From Flavobacterium araucananum (GTDB taxonomy: Bacteria; Bacteroidota; Bacteroidia; Flavobacteriales; Flavobacteriaceae): a stretch of 64,000 nt of DNA. Made by a program: the position numbers and the translations under genes. Shown here piece by piece: positions 42,326 to 51,572 of the stretch (position 1 is its first letter; each line of letters opens with the position of its first letter). Where the stretch lies: the NCBI RefSeq assembly GCF_002222055.1, contig NZ_MUGS01000051.1, positions 111,149 to 175,148 on the forward strand. Direction: 5' to 3'. The notes beneath the pieces were generated by a model that saw only the letters and a program-made list of their open reading frames with translations, ran no database searches and had not been told where the DNA came from.

Positions 42326-43420
42326 ATGAATAAGACTGCGCCTACTTTTGCTAAGCAAGACAATCTGAAGTTCTTCAGAACACTTAACTCACGAGTAAAC
42401 AATTACTTCAAAGAGAACAACATTCAGAAAACTGGAAACTGGAAGCTGCACTTAAAAGCCGTTATTCTTTTTGCCGTTTTTCTAACACCTTACTTTTTAA
42501 TACTAAGTCTTAATATGCCTTTTTGGGCACAATTGTTATTAAATATTCTAATGGGAGTTGGAATGGCAGGAATTGGAATGAACGTTATGCACGACGGAAA
42601 CCACGGATCATACTCTTCTAAATCATGGATTAATAAAATTATGGGCGGAAGCATTTATGTTTTGGCCGGAAATGTTCACAACTGGCAAGTGCAACACAAT
42701 GTATTGCACCATACCTATACTAATATTCACGGACATGATGAAGATCTTGATGCCGGAAGAATTATTCGTTTTACACAAAATGCCGAATGGCAACGTTTTC
42801 ATAAATTTCAACACTATTATTCTTTTTTCTTATACGGACTATTGACTTTTAATTGGGCTTTAACCACCGATTTCAAGCAAATGAAAAATTATCTGAAAAG
42901 AAAATTATCTTATGGAACACCTCAAAGTCCTGCCAAATTATGGACTGTTTTGGTAATCACAAAAATAATCTACGTATTAATCTGGATGGTTTTACCAATG
43001 GTTCTTGGTGTAACATGGTGGAAAGTTGTGGTTGGATTTTTTGTAATGCATTATGTAGCCGGATTAATTTTAAGTATTGTTTTTCAATTGGCACACGTCG
43101 TAGAAGAAACTTCAAACCCGGTTCCTAATGAAGATGGAGAAATGGAAAACACCTGGGCAATTCACCAATTGTATACCACTGCTAATTTTGCTCCAAAAAA
43201 TAAAATAATCAACTGGTTTACCGGAGGATTAAACCACCAGATCGAGCACCACATTTTTCCAAATATCAGCCATATTCACTATGGAAAAATTGCCGAGATT
43301 GTAAAACAAACCGCAATCGAATGCAACTTGCCTTATCATGAATTCAGAACGATGAGAGGTGCCGTGATAGCACACTACAAGCATTTGAAAGATCTTGGAA
43401 TGAAACCAGAACTAGCATAA
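42326..43420 (+). CDS. Fatty acid (acyl-CoA/acyl-lipid) desaturase
   Basis: This 364-residue membrane-bound di-iron desaturase has three histidine boxes: HDGNH at 89-93, HNVLHH at 124-129 and HQIEHH at 304-309. Four hydrophobic stretches (about 44-62, 68-86, 205-225, 228-245) give the usual topology. The third box HQIEHH, with Gln as the first variable residue, is common to front-end type desaturases. It adjusts membrane fluidity; regiospecificity cannot be assigned. Its own promoter is at 42272-42306. Confidence 0.93.
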   Translation: MNKTAPTFAKQDNLKFFRTLNSRVNNYFKENNIQKTGNWKLHLKAVILFAVFLTPYFLILSLNMPFWAQLLLNILMGVGMAGIGMNVMHDGNHGSYSSKSWINKIMGGSIYVLAGNVHNWQVQHNVLHHTYTNIHGHDEDLDAGRIIRFTQNAEWQRFHKFQHYYSFFLYGLLTFNWALTTDFKQMKNYLKRKLSYGTPQSPAKLWTVLVITKIIYVLIWMVLPMVLGVTWWKVVVGFFVMHYVAGLILSIVFQLAHVVEETSNPVPNEDGEMENTWAIHQLYTTANFAPKNKIINWFTGGLNHQIEHHIFPNISHIHYGKIAEIVKQTAIECNLPYHEFRTMRGAVIAHYKHLKDLGMKPELA

Positions 43421-43485
43421 AAAATCTATTAATAATTAACCTTCCTTAATTAAAGTTGAAATTAAGGACATTCAAAAATTTTATA

Positions 43486-44676
43486 ATGAATCATATTCTT
43501 TCAGACAGAATCAACAACTTAGCGACATCACAAACTTTAGCAATGGCTGCTTTAGCTCGCGAATTAAAAGCCCAAGGAAAAGATATTATCAGTTTAAGTT
43601 TAGGCGAACCGGATTTTAATACCCCAGACTTCATCAAAGAAGCGGTTAAAAAAGCAGTTGACGAAAATTACAGTACTTATTCTCCCGTAGAAGGTTATTT
43701 AGAATTAAGAGAAGCAATTTGCCGAAAATTCAAAAGAGACAATAATTTAGAGTACAAACCAACTCAAATCGTAGTTTCTACCGGAGCCAAACAATCTTTA
43801 TACAACATTGCACAAGTAATGCTAAATGATGGTGACGAAGTTATTTTACCTGCACCTTACTGGGTTTCTTACTTCGAAATTGTAAAACTTTCCGGAGGAG
43901 TTCCTGTTGAAGTTCCTACATCTGTAGATACTGATTTCAAAATTACACCAGAACAACTGGAAGCTGCAATTACACCAAAAACAAAAATGATGTGGTTCAG
44001 TTCTCCTTGTAACCCATCTGGATCTGTGTATAGCAGAGAAGAGCTAACAGCTCTTGCAAAAGTTTTAGAAAAACACCCAAATATATATGTAGTTGCTGAC
44101 GAAATTTATGAGCACATCAATTTCTCAGGAACTTTTTGCAGCATTGGTTCAATCCCGGGAATGTTCGAAAGAACAATTACTGTAAACGGAGTTGCAAAAG
44201 CATTTGCCATGACAGGATACAGAATTGGTTACATTGGAGCTCCGGAATTCATCGCAAAAGCGTGTACAAAAATTCAGGGACAAGTAACTTCGGGAGCAAA
44301 TTCTGTAGCGCAACGTGCTACAATTACTGCTGTAGATGCTGATCCAAGCGTATTAAACCACATGGTTCAGGCTTTTCATAGTCGTAGAGACTTAGTTGTT
44401 GGATTACTTAAAGAAATTCCAGGTATAAAAATAAACGTTCCCGAAGGAGCCTTTTACGTTTTCCCTGACGTTTCTTCTTTCTTCGGAAAAACCTTAAGAG
44501 GAACAGAAATTAAAGATGCCAACGATGTTTCAATGTACCTTTTGGCCGAAGCTAATGTAGCAACAGTTACAGGAGATGCTTTTGGAAATCCAGACTGTAT
44601 TCGTTTCTCTTATGCAACAAGCGACGATATCTTAAAAGAAGCTTTACGCAGAATCAAAGAAGCTTTGGCTGTCTAA
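43486..44676 (+). CDS. Pyridoxal-phosphate aspartate/aromatic aminotransferase (class I)
   Basis: This 396-residue class I/II aminotransferase has a PLP Schiff-base lysine in NGVAKAFAMTGYRIGY (Lys238) and family motifs SLGEPDFNTPDFI, VSTGAKQSLYN, PAPYWVSYFEI, FSSPCNPSGSVY and VVADEIYEHI. It most resembles the AspC-type subgroup with PVEGYLELREAI. The start is the ATG at 43486; ten more codons to a TTG upstream are not family-like. It transaminates aspartate or aromatic amino acids; the exact substrate is open. Confidence 0.93.
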   Translation: MNHILSDRINNLATSQTLAMAALARELKAQGKDIISLSLGEPDFNTPDFIKEAVKKAVDENYSTYSPVEGYLELREAICRKFKRDNNLEYKPTQIVVSTGAKQSLYNIAQVMLNDGDEVILPAPYWVSYFEIVKLSGGVPVEVPTSVDTDFKITPEQLEAAITPKTKMMWFSSPCNPSGSVYSREELTALAKVLEKHPNIYVVADEIYEHINFSGTFCSIGSIPGMFERTITVNGVAKAFAMTGYRIGYIGAPEFIAKACTKIQGQVTSGANSVAQRATITAVDADPSVLNHMVQAFHSRRDLVVGLLKEIPGIKINVPEGAFYVFPDVSSFFGKTLRGTEIKDANDVSMYLLAEANVATVTGDAFGNPDCIRFSYATSDDILKEALRRIKEALAV

Positions 44677-44696
44677 CACTATAAATAATTTTATCA

Positions 44697-44747
44697 AAAC
44701 GGCTTAAGGTTTAAAGTTTCATCACTTTATACTTTAAGCTGTTTTTT
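44697..44747 (+). terminator. Imperfect hairpin terminator of the aminotransferase
   Basis: Arms with GGCTTAAGGTTTAAAGT and its imperfect complement ACTTTATACTTTAAGCTG, followed by a seven-T tract. Confidence 0.7.
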
Positions 44748-44760
44748 TGTGCTTTTTTTG

Positions 44761-44846
44761 TGCGTGACCCTACGGGTCGGGCTTTCGGCTATATCTTTTA
44801 TTCCGCTAACGCTTCATAAAAGGATACCGCCTCAATCCCTCACGCA
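44761..44846 (-). ncRNA. Flavo-1-like RNA element (copy 2, minus strand)
   Basis: Read on the minus strand it contains GGCGGTATCCTTTT, a variable loop and AAAAGATATAGCCGAAAGCC, parallel to the copies at 8380-8466 and 55144-55217. TGCGTGA ... TCACGCA (44761-44767 and 44840-44846) closes the outer stem, and an inner dyad GACCCTACGGGTC (44766-44778) resembles the GTCCC-TAC-GGGAC family. The rest of the 44677-45034 gap is AT-rich. Confidence 0.6.
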
Positions 44847-45034
44847 AACGATAAACAAGAACTTTTTTCTTAATTCAATTAAGACACAAAGCAATTCGTG
44901 AAATTCCTGGCAAAAACAATTTAATCCTTTCAAAATTCCCATTCCACAATATTATAAATCACAAGTATAATCCTGTAAGACATAATAATCCATTAGTTCC
45001 CATCTTTGTAATATAAAATTTAAAAACATATATT

Positions 45035-45493
45035 ATGATACATACAGATGAAACCACAGAAAAAGCAGTTAGCACCTTAGAAGGATTGATTTCTATACTC
45101 GAAGACGGAAAACTAGGATATACTAATGCGGCAGAACACGTAAGCAGCCCGGCAATCAAAACTGATTTCCTAGATTACGCACGCGAACGCGCCTTATTTA
45201 TTGTAGAAATACAAGACGAAATAAACAAACTGGGGAAATCAACTGATACCTCTGGTGGTGGTCCATTAGGAGCCATACACCGCGCCTGGATCGATATCAA
45301 ATCATCCTTTACAAGCGGTGATACAGAAGCTATCATCAATGCTTGTATTACTGGAGAAGAAGCTGCGATCGAAAAATACAAAATGGCTGTAGAAAAAAAT
45401 GAACTTGAATCCAGTCAAATCGCTATTGTATCCAAACAATTAGCAAGTATCGAAAATACTTTGACAAAAATTAAAGCGAAGAAATTGTCTTAA
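45035..45493 (+). CDS. DUF2383 (PA2169-like) ferritin-fold protein
   Basis: This 152-residue cytoplasmic four-helix protein matches the PA2169/DUF2383 family: STLEGLISILEDGKLGYTNA, FLDYARERALFIVEIQDEI, HRAWIDIKSSFTSGDTEAI, NACITGEEAAIEKYKMAVEK. Family genes are often stress-induced. Metal-binding Glu and His are scarce, so ferroxidase activity is not implied. It is monocistronic, terminated by a hairpin. Confidence 0.88.
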   Translation: MIHTDETTEKAVSTLEGLISILEDGKLGYTNAAEHVSSPAIKTDFLDYARERALFIVEIQDEINKLGKSTDTSGGGPLGAIHRAWIDIKSSFTSGDTEAIINACITGEEAAIEKYKMAVEKNELESSQIAIVSKQLASIENTLTKIKAKKLS

Positions 45494-45519
45494 TATTTGA
45501 CACTATTTTTTTGAGAACG

Positions 45520-45555
45520 AAACTACCCGACTATTAAACAGGGTAGTTTTTTTTG
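45520..45555 (+). terminator. Rho-independent terminator of the DUF2383 gene
   Basis: Stem AAACTACCC/GGGTAGTTT with a 12-nt loop and an eight-T tail. Confidence 0.85.
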
Positions 45556-45688
45556 TTTTTAATCATCATCATTCCATATAACCCAACAATTCTAAAAAAA
45601 ATCCCTTCAGCATTAGTAAACTCGAAATATTTATAAGAACTTTGCAAACTTTTTTCCGTGAATACCACAGAACACCAAAGTTTTAAAA

Positions 45689-47560
45689 ATGAAGAAGATA
45701 GAAATATTAGCTCCGGCTAAAGATTTAATTGGAGGAATGGCAGCCATCAATAGTGGTGCCGATGCAGTCTATATTGGGGCACCACAATTTGGAGCACGCT
45801 CAAACGCTAACAATTCGCTTGAGGATGTTGCCGCTTTAGTACAATATGCACACTTATTTAATGCTCAGGTTTTTGTGGTAATGAACACCATCTTGTATGA
45901 TAACGAGCTGGAAACGTGCCGTAAAATGATTTGGGAGTTATACGATATTGGTGTCGATGCCCTCATTATTCAGGATATGGCAATTATGGAAATGGACTTG
46001 CCTCCTATCGTACTTCATGCCAGCACACAAGCCAATAACCGTGATGCTGATAAAATTAAATTCCTTAAAGATGCCGGTATCAAACGTGTGGTTTTAGCCC
46101 GCGAATTGAACTTGCATCAAATTAAAACGATTTATGACGAAGCTGATGTTGAACTGGAATTTTTCGTAACCGGTGCATTGTGCGTATCTTTTAGCGGAAA
46201 CTGCTATATGAGTGTGGCTAACGGAGAACGTAGCGCCAATCGTGGTTCTTGTGCTCAAAATTGCCGATTACCCTATAACTTAATCGACGGAAACGGAGAA
46301 ACCTTAATCAAAAATAGTCACTTACTTTCGATTAAAGATTTAGATATTTCAGAGCAAATCCCAAATTTGATCGAAGCAGGAATTGTTTCTTTTAAAATAG
46401 AAGGACGTTTAAAAGATGTTGTTTATGTAAAAAATAACGTTTCTTATTTACGCCAAAAATTAGACAGCTTTTTAGAAGGCGAAGGAAACAGCAAATATAT
46501 CAAAGCTTCTTCCGGAAAATGTACTTATACTTTTGATTCTTCTTTAAACAGAACTTTCAATCGTGGGTATACTGACTATTTTGTAAACGATAGAAACAAC
46601 AGTATTGGTTCCTGGGAAAGCCCAAAATCGAAAGGACAATATATTGGCAAACTTATCCGAACTGTTGGAAACGCTTACGAAATCGAAAATGGCGAATTGC
46701 TAAACAACGGCGACGGACTTTGTTTCATAAATGAAAACAACGAAGCTGATGGAATTTATGTCAATAAAGCCGAAAACGGTAAAATATATCCAAACGTTTT
46801 AAAAGAAGTAAAAGACGGGACTTTCATCTATAGAAATAACGACGCTGCTTTTATTAAAATTGTTGAAAGAGAAGACAGTGCTGTTCGAAAACTAAGCACG
46901 ACTTTATTACTTACCGAAAACGAAACTGGTTTTGAGTTAATCGCAACCGATGAAGACGGAAATGTAAGTGTTGTAACTTTAGAACATTCGAAAGAACAAA
47001 CTAAAACCGGCGAATCGATAGAAGAAAATATTAAAACCCAATTGGCGAAAACAGGTTTTACACCTTATAATGCAGATGAAATTAATATTATGTTTTCTCA
47101 AAACTGGTTCCTTCCTATTTCAAAAATCAACGAAATGCGCAGAACTGTTTACGATCAGTTAACCCAAATTCGTCTGGCCAATTACAAACGCGAAGAACAC
47201 CAACTGGTAAAAACTTCGCATCCGTATCCTGAAACAAAACTTGATTTTATGTACAACGTTTCGAACAAAACGGCACGTAAATTCTACGAGCGTCATGGCG
47301 TAACAGAAATCGAAAAAGCTTTTGAATTGCAATGGGATCCAGGTAAATCACGCGTGATGACCACTAAATATTGCATCAAATACGAACTAAAAAAATGCCC
47401 AATACACCAAAAAGATATAATGGGTGTTAAAGTAAAAGAACCATTGGTTCTAAAACAAGGCGAGTTGGAATACAAACTAAAATTCAACTGCAAACCTTGC
47501 GAAATGGAAATTTGGGAAAAAGATGCCGAATTTGAAATTGAAGAAGATCATTTTCATTAA
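45689..47560 (+). CDS. Peptidase U32 family protein (RlhA/TrhP-type hydroxylase)
   Basis: This 623-residue protein has a U32 TIM-barrel N-half (LAPAKDLIGGMAAINSGADA, VYIGAPQFGARSNANN, VVLARELNLHQIKTIYDEAD) with the conserved cysteine cluster in SFSGNCYMSVANGERSANRG, then CAQNCRLPY. The C-terminal DUF3656-like part ends with further cysteines (TKYCIKYELKKCPIH, NCKPCEMEIW). Relatives hydroxylate tRNA uridine 34 or 23S rRNA C2501 with prephenate as oxygen donor or cofactor; the length is closer to RlhA. Which nucleoside is modified here is not decidable from sequence. It is not a protease despite the family name. Confidence 0.88.
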   Translation: MKKIEILAPAKDLIGGMAAINSGADAVYIGAPQFGARSNANNSLEDVAALVQYAHLFNAQVFVVMNTILYDNELETCRKMIWELYDIGVDALIIQDMAIMEMDLPPIVLHASTQANNRDADKIKFLKDAGIKRVVLARELNLHQIKTIYDEADVELEFFVTGALCVSFSGNCYMSVANGERSANRGSCAQNCRLPYNLIDGNGETLIKNSHLLSIKDLDISEQIPNLIEAGIVSFKIEGRLKDVVYVKNNVSYLRQKLDSFLEGEGNSKYIKASSGKCTYTFDSSLNRTFNRGYTDYFVNDRNNSIGSWESPKSKGQYIGKLIRTVGNAYEIENGELLNNGDGLCFINENNEADGIYVNKAENGKIYPNVLKEVKDGTFIYRNNDAAFIKIVEREDSAVRKLSTTLLLTENETGFELIATDEDGNVSVVTLEHSKEQTKTGESIEENIKTQLAKTGFTPYNADEINIMFSQNWFLPISKINEMRRTVYDQLTQIRLANYKREEHQLVKTSHPYPETKLDFMYNVSNKTARKFYERHGVTEIEKAFELQWDPGKSRVMTTKYCIKYELKKCPIHQKDIMGVKVKEPLVLKQGELEYKLKFNCKPCEMEIWEKDAEFEIEEDHFH

Positions 47561-47565
47561 TATAC

Positions 47566-47598
47566 AAAACCAATACTTTTAAGTGTTGGTTTTTTTAT
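47566..47598 (+). terminator. Rho-independent terminator of the U32 gene
   Basis: AACCAATACTT/AAGTGTTGGTT stem with seven-T tail. Confidence 0.8.
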
Positions 47599-47599
47599 T

Positions 47600-47918
47600 T
47601 TGGGCGTGTTCGCCGAAAAAGGCAAATCAGGCAAACCGTAAAACAAGAAAAAGTTATTTTGAAAAAGAATTTTGAATAAAAATATTTGAATTGCCTCTAG
47701 CTTTAGCTGGAGGCAATCAAAGATAAATCTACTCGATCTGCAAAATCTGCCTGACAGTCTTTGTTTTCTTGTTAACTAAAAAAGAAAACTTTGCAGTTAA
47801 ATATAAATTGTGTAGACGCGCTTCTGTGCGCCTCTACACTAAGACATGCAAATAGAAACTTTGCGGTTAAAAACATTTTTCGCTACTTTTACTACTCCAA
47901 TATTTCAAATATTCTCCT
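47600..47918. other. Repeat-rich intergenic stretch upstream of purT
   Basis: Contains an imperfect hairpin ATTGCCTC...GAGGCAAT (about 47691-47719), a second hairpin TGTAGACGCGC...GCGCCTCTACA (47811-47838) related to the one at 59996-60019, and two copies of an AAACTTTGC(A/G)GTTAA phrase flanking it. No gene or clear promoter is seen. Confidence 0.5.
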
Positions 47919-49079
47919 ATGAAAATACTACTCCTGGGTTCAGGCGAATTAGGCAAAGAATTTGCCATCGCTGCACAACGAATCGGACAAACCATAATTG
48001 CTGTTGACAGTTACGAAAATGCACCCGCAATGCAGGTTGCACACGGTTTTGAAGTTATAAATATGCTCGACGGAGAAGCTCTTGACAGAATTGTAGCCAA
48101 ACACAAACCTGATTTTATAGTTCCTGAAATAGAAGCCATTCGAACTGAGCGATTTTACGATTACGAAAAACAGGGAATTACTGTTGTTCCTTCTGCGAAA
48201 GCAGCCAATTTTACCATGAATCGTAAAGCAATCCGTGATTTAGCTTCAAAAGAATTAGGCTTAAAAACCGCTAAATATCAATACGCAACTTCGGCAGAGC
48301 AATTGCAAAAAGCGGTTTTGGAAGTTGGAATTCCTTGTGTAGTAAAACCTTTAATGTCTTCGTCAGGAAAAGGACAATCGACTATAAAAACCGAAAATGA
48401 TATTGAGAAAGCGTGGCAATATGCCGTTGCGGGTTCACGTGGAGATGTAATCGAAGTGATTGTTGAAGCATTTGTAGATTTCCATTCAGAAATTACACTT
48501 TTGACTATTACTCAGAATAATAATCCAACTTTGTTTTGTCCTCCAATTGGGCACCGACAAGAACGTGGAGATTATCAGGAAAGCTGGCAACCTGCAAAGG
48601 TTTCCGAAGCTGATTTGTATGAAGCACAGGACATGGCCGAAAAAATCACTGAAGCACTTGGAGGCGCAGGGCTTTTTGGGGTCGAATTTTTCTTAACCAA
48701 CGATGGTGTTTATTTCTCTGAACTGTCTCCCCGACCACATGATACCGGAATGGTAACTCTGGCAGGAACTCAAAATTTTAATGAATTCGAATTGCATTTA
48801 CGCGCTATTTTAAGCTTGCCAATTTTCGAAATCACACTTGAAAAAGCCGGAGCAAGTGCCGTAATTTTAGCTTCAGAAGATTCTAACAATCCAACTTTTA
48901 CAGGAATCGAAAAAGTAGCCGCCCTGCCTAAAACCGATTTCAGAATTTTTGGTAAACCAACTTCAAGACCTTATCGCAGAATGGGTGTTGTATTAAGTCA
49001 TGATTCATTGGCAACGCCAATTGAAGAAGTTACAGAACGCGCCAAAACAACGTCAAAATTAATAACCGTAAACTCTTAA
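47919..49079 (+). CDS. purT: Formate-dependent GAR formyltransferase PurT
   Basis: This 386-residue ATP-grasp enzyme of purine synthesis uses formate and ATP to formylate glycinamide ribonucleotide, the THF-independent route. LLLGSGELGKEFAIAAQRIG (pre-ATP-grasp Rossmann-like region), VVKPLMSSSGKGQS (ATP-grasp loop) and FGVEFFLTNDGVYFSELSPR (metal and phosphate binding) are typical. Length is normal. It is first in a three-gene unit with the DUF6370 protein (2-bp gap) and a Crp-like regulator (1-bp overlap). Confidence 0.95.
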   Translation: MKILLLGSGELGKEFAIAAQRIGQTIIAVDSYENAPAMQVAHGFEVINMLDGEALDRIVAKHKPDFIVPEIEAIRTERFYDYEKQGITVVPSAKAANFTMNRKAIRDLASKELGLKTAKYQYATSAEQLQKAVLEVGIPCVVKPLMSSSGKGQSTIKTENDIEKAWQYAVAGSRGDVIEVIVEAFVDFHSEITLLTITQNNNPTLFCPPIGHRQERGDYQESWQPAKVSEADLYEAQDMAEKITEALGGAGLFGVEFFLTNDGVYFSELSPRPHDTGMVTLAGTQNFNEFELHLRAILSLPIFEITLEKAGASAVILASEDSNNPTFTGIEKVAALPKTDFRIFGKPTSRPYRRMGVVLSHDSLATPIEEVTERAKTTSKLITVNS

Positions 49080-49081
49080 AA

Positions 49082-49399
49082 ATGAAAAAATCAATATTTC
49101 TATTATTCCTATTTGTTGGAATAGCAGCACAGGCACAAAAAAAAATAATTATCGACGAGCCTCAAATTGTAGAAACTGCTTGTGGTGAATGCCAATTTGG
49201 AATGAAAGGTAAAAGTTGCGACTTAGCCATTCGTATTGATGGAAAAGCGTATTTTGTTGACGGAACGACTATTGACGAACATGGCGATGCACATGCAGAA
49301 GATGGTTTTTGTAATAAAATCCGAAAAGCTTCGGTTACCGGAAAAATAGAAAACAACCGTTTCAAAGCTACTTCATTCACTTTGATAAAAGAAAAATAA
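49082..49399 (+). CDS. DUF6370-type secreted protein
   Basis: This 105-residue protein has a signal peptide ending AAQAQ. The mature chain has four cysteines in ETACGECQFGMKGKSCDLAI and EDGFCNKIRKASVTG, compatible with disulfides or a metal site. The pattern matches what I know of DUF6370 proteins. The periplasmic location is inferred; function unknown. It lies between purT and a regulator in one overlapping unit. Confidence 0.78.
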   Translation: MKKSIFLLFLFVGIAAQAQKKIIIDEPQIVETACGECQFGMKGKSCDLAIRIDGKAYFVDGTTIDEHGDAHAEDGFCNKIRKASVTGKIENNRFKATSFTLIKEK

Positions 49400-49977
49400 T
49401 GGCATTAATTCTTGAAAATATTGCCAAACATGTTTCTTTGACACCGGAAGAGCAAGCTCATTTTTTATCTAAAACTGAAACGAAGATTTATAAAGCCAAA
49501 ACTATTTTATTAAATGCCGGAGAGGTTTGTAAACATTCGTATTTTGTGAACTCCGGAATTTTGAGAAGCTTTAACATCAACGATAATATTGTCGAACATG
49601 TTCTTTCATTTTCTTGCCCGGGCTGGTGGATAAGTGATATGTATAGTTTCTTTTCGCAAAAACCGGGACAGCTTTTTATCGAAGTTCTTGAAGACGCAGA
49701 AGTAGTTTCCTTATCCAAAGAAAACCAGGAACAATTGTATCTTGACATTCCAAAATTAGAACGTTTTTTCAGGATTTTAATAGAGAATTCATTGGTCGCC
49801 AATCAGCAACGTTTAATGGATAATTTAAGTTTACCCGCAGAGGAACGTTTTGAGAAATTTTGTACCAAATACGGAACCCTGGTTCATAAAGTACCTCAAA
49901 AACAAATCGCATCTTTCATTGGAGTAACACCAGAATTCTTCAGCAAAATGAAAGCCCGGCTTTTGAAAAGCAAATAA
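49399..49977 (+). CDS. Crp/Fnr-family transcriptional regulator
   Basis: This 192-residue protein has a cyclic-nucleotide-binding-like beta-roll (AGEVCKHSYFVNSGILRSFNI, about 33-55, and FSCPGWWISDMYSF). No RGE phosphate-binding motif is evident, so cAMP binding is uncertain. A C-terminal helix-turn-helix (KQIASFIGVTPEFFSKMKAR) completes it. There are no N-terminal FNR-type cysteines, so it is not an obvious candidate for the FNR-like sites at 3.4 and 4.2 kb. The ATG overlaps the previous stop (TAATG). Confidence 0.88.
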   Translation: MALILENIAKHVSLTPEEQAHFLSKTETKIYKAKTILLNAGEVCKHSYFVNSGILRSFNINDNIVEHVLSFSCPGWWISDMYSFFSQKPGQLFIEVLEDAEVVSLSKENQEQLYLDIPKLERFFRILIENSLVANQQRLMDNLSLPAEERFEKFCTKYGTLVHKVPQKQIASFIGVTPEFFSKMKARLLKSK

Positions 49978-50019
49978 TATTTTTGTCACAGATTTTAGAG
50001 ATAAAAGGATTATTTTTTC

Positions 50020-50080
50020 GCCACGAATTACACAAATTTCCACTAATTAAATTAACTTAAGAATTGAATTAAAATTCGTG
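50020..50080. repeat. CCACGAATT-type palindromic repeat
   Basis: GCCACGAATT at 50020 pairs with AATTCGTGAC at about 50073-50080 across an AT-rich centre. It belongs to the family at 24709-24827 and 56841-57026. Near its outer end is the dyad TCCCGATAACTATCGGGA (50114-50131), matching the perfect palindrome at 51511-51528. Confidence 0.6.
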
Positions 50081-50146
50081 ACAACATTTTTTTAAATCAT
50101 TTTAATCTATGAATCCCGATAACTATCGGGAGTGGCTATAAAAAAC

Positions 50147-50179
50147 AAAAACACGGCTCAACTAAGAACCGTGTTTTTT
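50147..50179 (-). terminator. Terminator of aceA
   Basis: Stem AAAACACGG/CCGTGTTTT with a 12-nt loop and T/A tracts on both strands, directly after the aceA stop codon on the minus strand. Confidence 0.8.
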
Positions 50180-50184
50180 TTGAA

Positions 50185-51465
50185 TTAAAATTGTTCAACC
50201 TCTGTAGAGTGTTTCATTGCGGTTGTCGTTGATTTTCCAATTGTTACTGTATTTTGTACGGCATCAAAATAAGAAGTCCCCACAAAAGCCTGATGTTTCA
50301 CCGCTCTGAATCCGCTTTTCTGTAAAGCAAATTCTCTTTCCTGCAATTCAGAATAGCCTGCCATTCCGCGTTCTTTGTAGGCTTTAGACAATTCGAACAT
50401 ACTGGTATTTAAAGCATGGAATCCTGCCAGAGTAATAAACTGGAATTTATATCCCATCGCAGCCAGATCTTCTCTAAAGGTTTCCATTTCGGCAACAGAT
50501 AATTTTGCAGCCCAGTTAAAAGAGGGCGAACAATTGTATGCTAACATCTTATCCGGAAATTCTTTTTTCATCGCATCAGCAAACTTTTTAGCATAAACCA
50601 AATCCGGATTACTGGTTTCCATCCAAATTAAATCTGCATAAGGAGCATAACTCAATCCTCTTGCGATTCCCTGATCGATTCCGTTTTTTACATAGAAAAA
50701 ACCTTCGTTTGTTTTTTCGCCTGTTATAAATTTAGCATCTCTTGGGTCTGCATCACTGGTTAATAAATTAGCCGCATCAGCATCTGTTCTGGCAACGATA
50801 AGAGTTGAAACCCCCATAACATCTGCTGCTAAGCGTGCTGCAATTAGTTTATTAATCGCTTCCTGAGTTGGTACTAAAACTTTCCCGCCAAGATGCCCGC
50901 ATTTTTTTGCAGAACTCAATTGATCTTCAAAATGAACTCCTGAAGCTCCTGCTTCGATCATTGATTTCATTAGTTCGAAAGCATTTAAGTTGCCGCCAAA
51001 ACCAGCTTCGGCATCAGCCACAATCGGAACCAGATATTCTTTTTTATCTTCAACCTTATTTACAGTCTGAATCTGATCAGCACGCAATAAAGCATTGTTT
51101 ATTTTTTTTACAACCATTGGCACACTATTTACAGGATAAAGAGATTGGTCCGGGTACATTTCTCCTGCCAAGTTTGCATCTGCAGCCACTTGCCAACCGC
51201 TTAAGTAAATCGCTTCTAAACCGGCATCGACTTCCTGAATCGCCTGATTTCCTGTCAATGCGCCCAAACCAGCAACATAATCCTGACTTTTTAACTTTCT
51301 CCATAATTTTTGCGCTCCCATTTTGGCAATAGAATGCTCTATTTGATATGATCCCTGAAGTGCAACTACTTCTGTAGCCGTATAAGGACGTTCAACACCT
51401 TTCCATCTTGGGTTCGTAATCCAATCGTTAATCAATTCCTGAATTCTGTCTTCTGTTGTTTTCAT
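50185..51465 (-). CDS. aceA: Isocitrate lyase
   Basis: This 426-residue enzyme cleaves isocitrate to glyoxylate and succinate, the first step of the glyoxylate shunt. The active-site signature is SAKKCGHLGGKVLVP (Cys189). VADAEAGFGG (Mg-binding) and FNWAAKLS follow. Length is normal for the class. It lies downstream of aceB on the same strand, with a 267-bp gap carrying a palindrome and an interspersed repeat, so co-transcription with aceB is plausible but an internal promoter cannot be excluded. Confidence 0.96.
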   Translation of the reverse strand: MKTTEDRIQELINDWITNPRWKGVERPYTATEVVALQGSYQIEHSIAKMGAQKLWRKLKSQDYVAGLGALTGNQAIQEVDAGLEAIYLSGWQVAADANLAGEMYPDQSLYPVNSVPMVVKKINNALLRADQIQTVNKVEDKKEYLVPIVADAEAGFGGNLNAFELMKSMIEAGASGVHFEDQLSSAKKCGHLGGKVLVPTQEAINKLIAARLAADVMGVSTLIVARTDADAANLLTSDADPRDAKFITGEKTNEGFFYVKNGIDQGIARGLSYAPYADLIWMETSNPDLVYAKKFADAMKKEFPDKMLAYNCSPSFNWAAKLSVAEMETFREDLAAMGYKFQFITLAGFHALNTSMFELSKAYKERGMAGYSELQEREFALQKSGFRAVKHQAFVGTSYFDAVQNTVTIGKSTTTAMKHSTEVEQF

Positions 51466-51510
51466 AAAGTTTAAGTTAAAGTGGTTAGTAAGTAAATAGT
51501 GTTCAGTCTC

Positions 51511-51528
51511 TCCCGATAGCTATCGGGA
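51511..51528. repeat. Perfect 18-bp palindrome between aceB and aceA
   Basis: TCCCGATAGCTATCGGGA, with a nearly identical dyad after aceA at 50114-50131. It is a common Flavobacterium intergenic hairpin rather than an obvious operator. Confidence 0.55.
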
Positions 51529-51572
51529 TTAGTTTTCAGCTTAACTGGACTTATTTTTCTTTGAGTTTAATC

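Noticed and set aside
50868..51332. 154-codon frame antisense to aceA
   Set aside because: Gln/Leu-rich translation is a mirror of aceA codons; no promoter or family match.
50114..51528. TCCCGATAGCTATCGGGA dyads as operators of aceA
   Set aside because: One copy lies after the gene and such hairpins occur widely in Flavobacterium intergenic DNA as far as I know, so a specific regulatory role is not supported.
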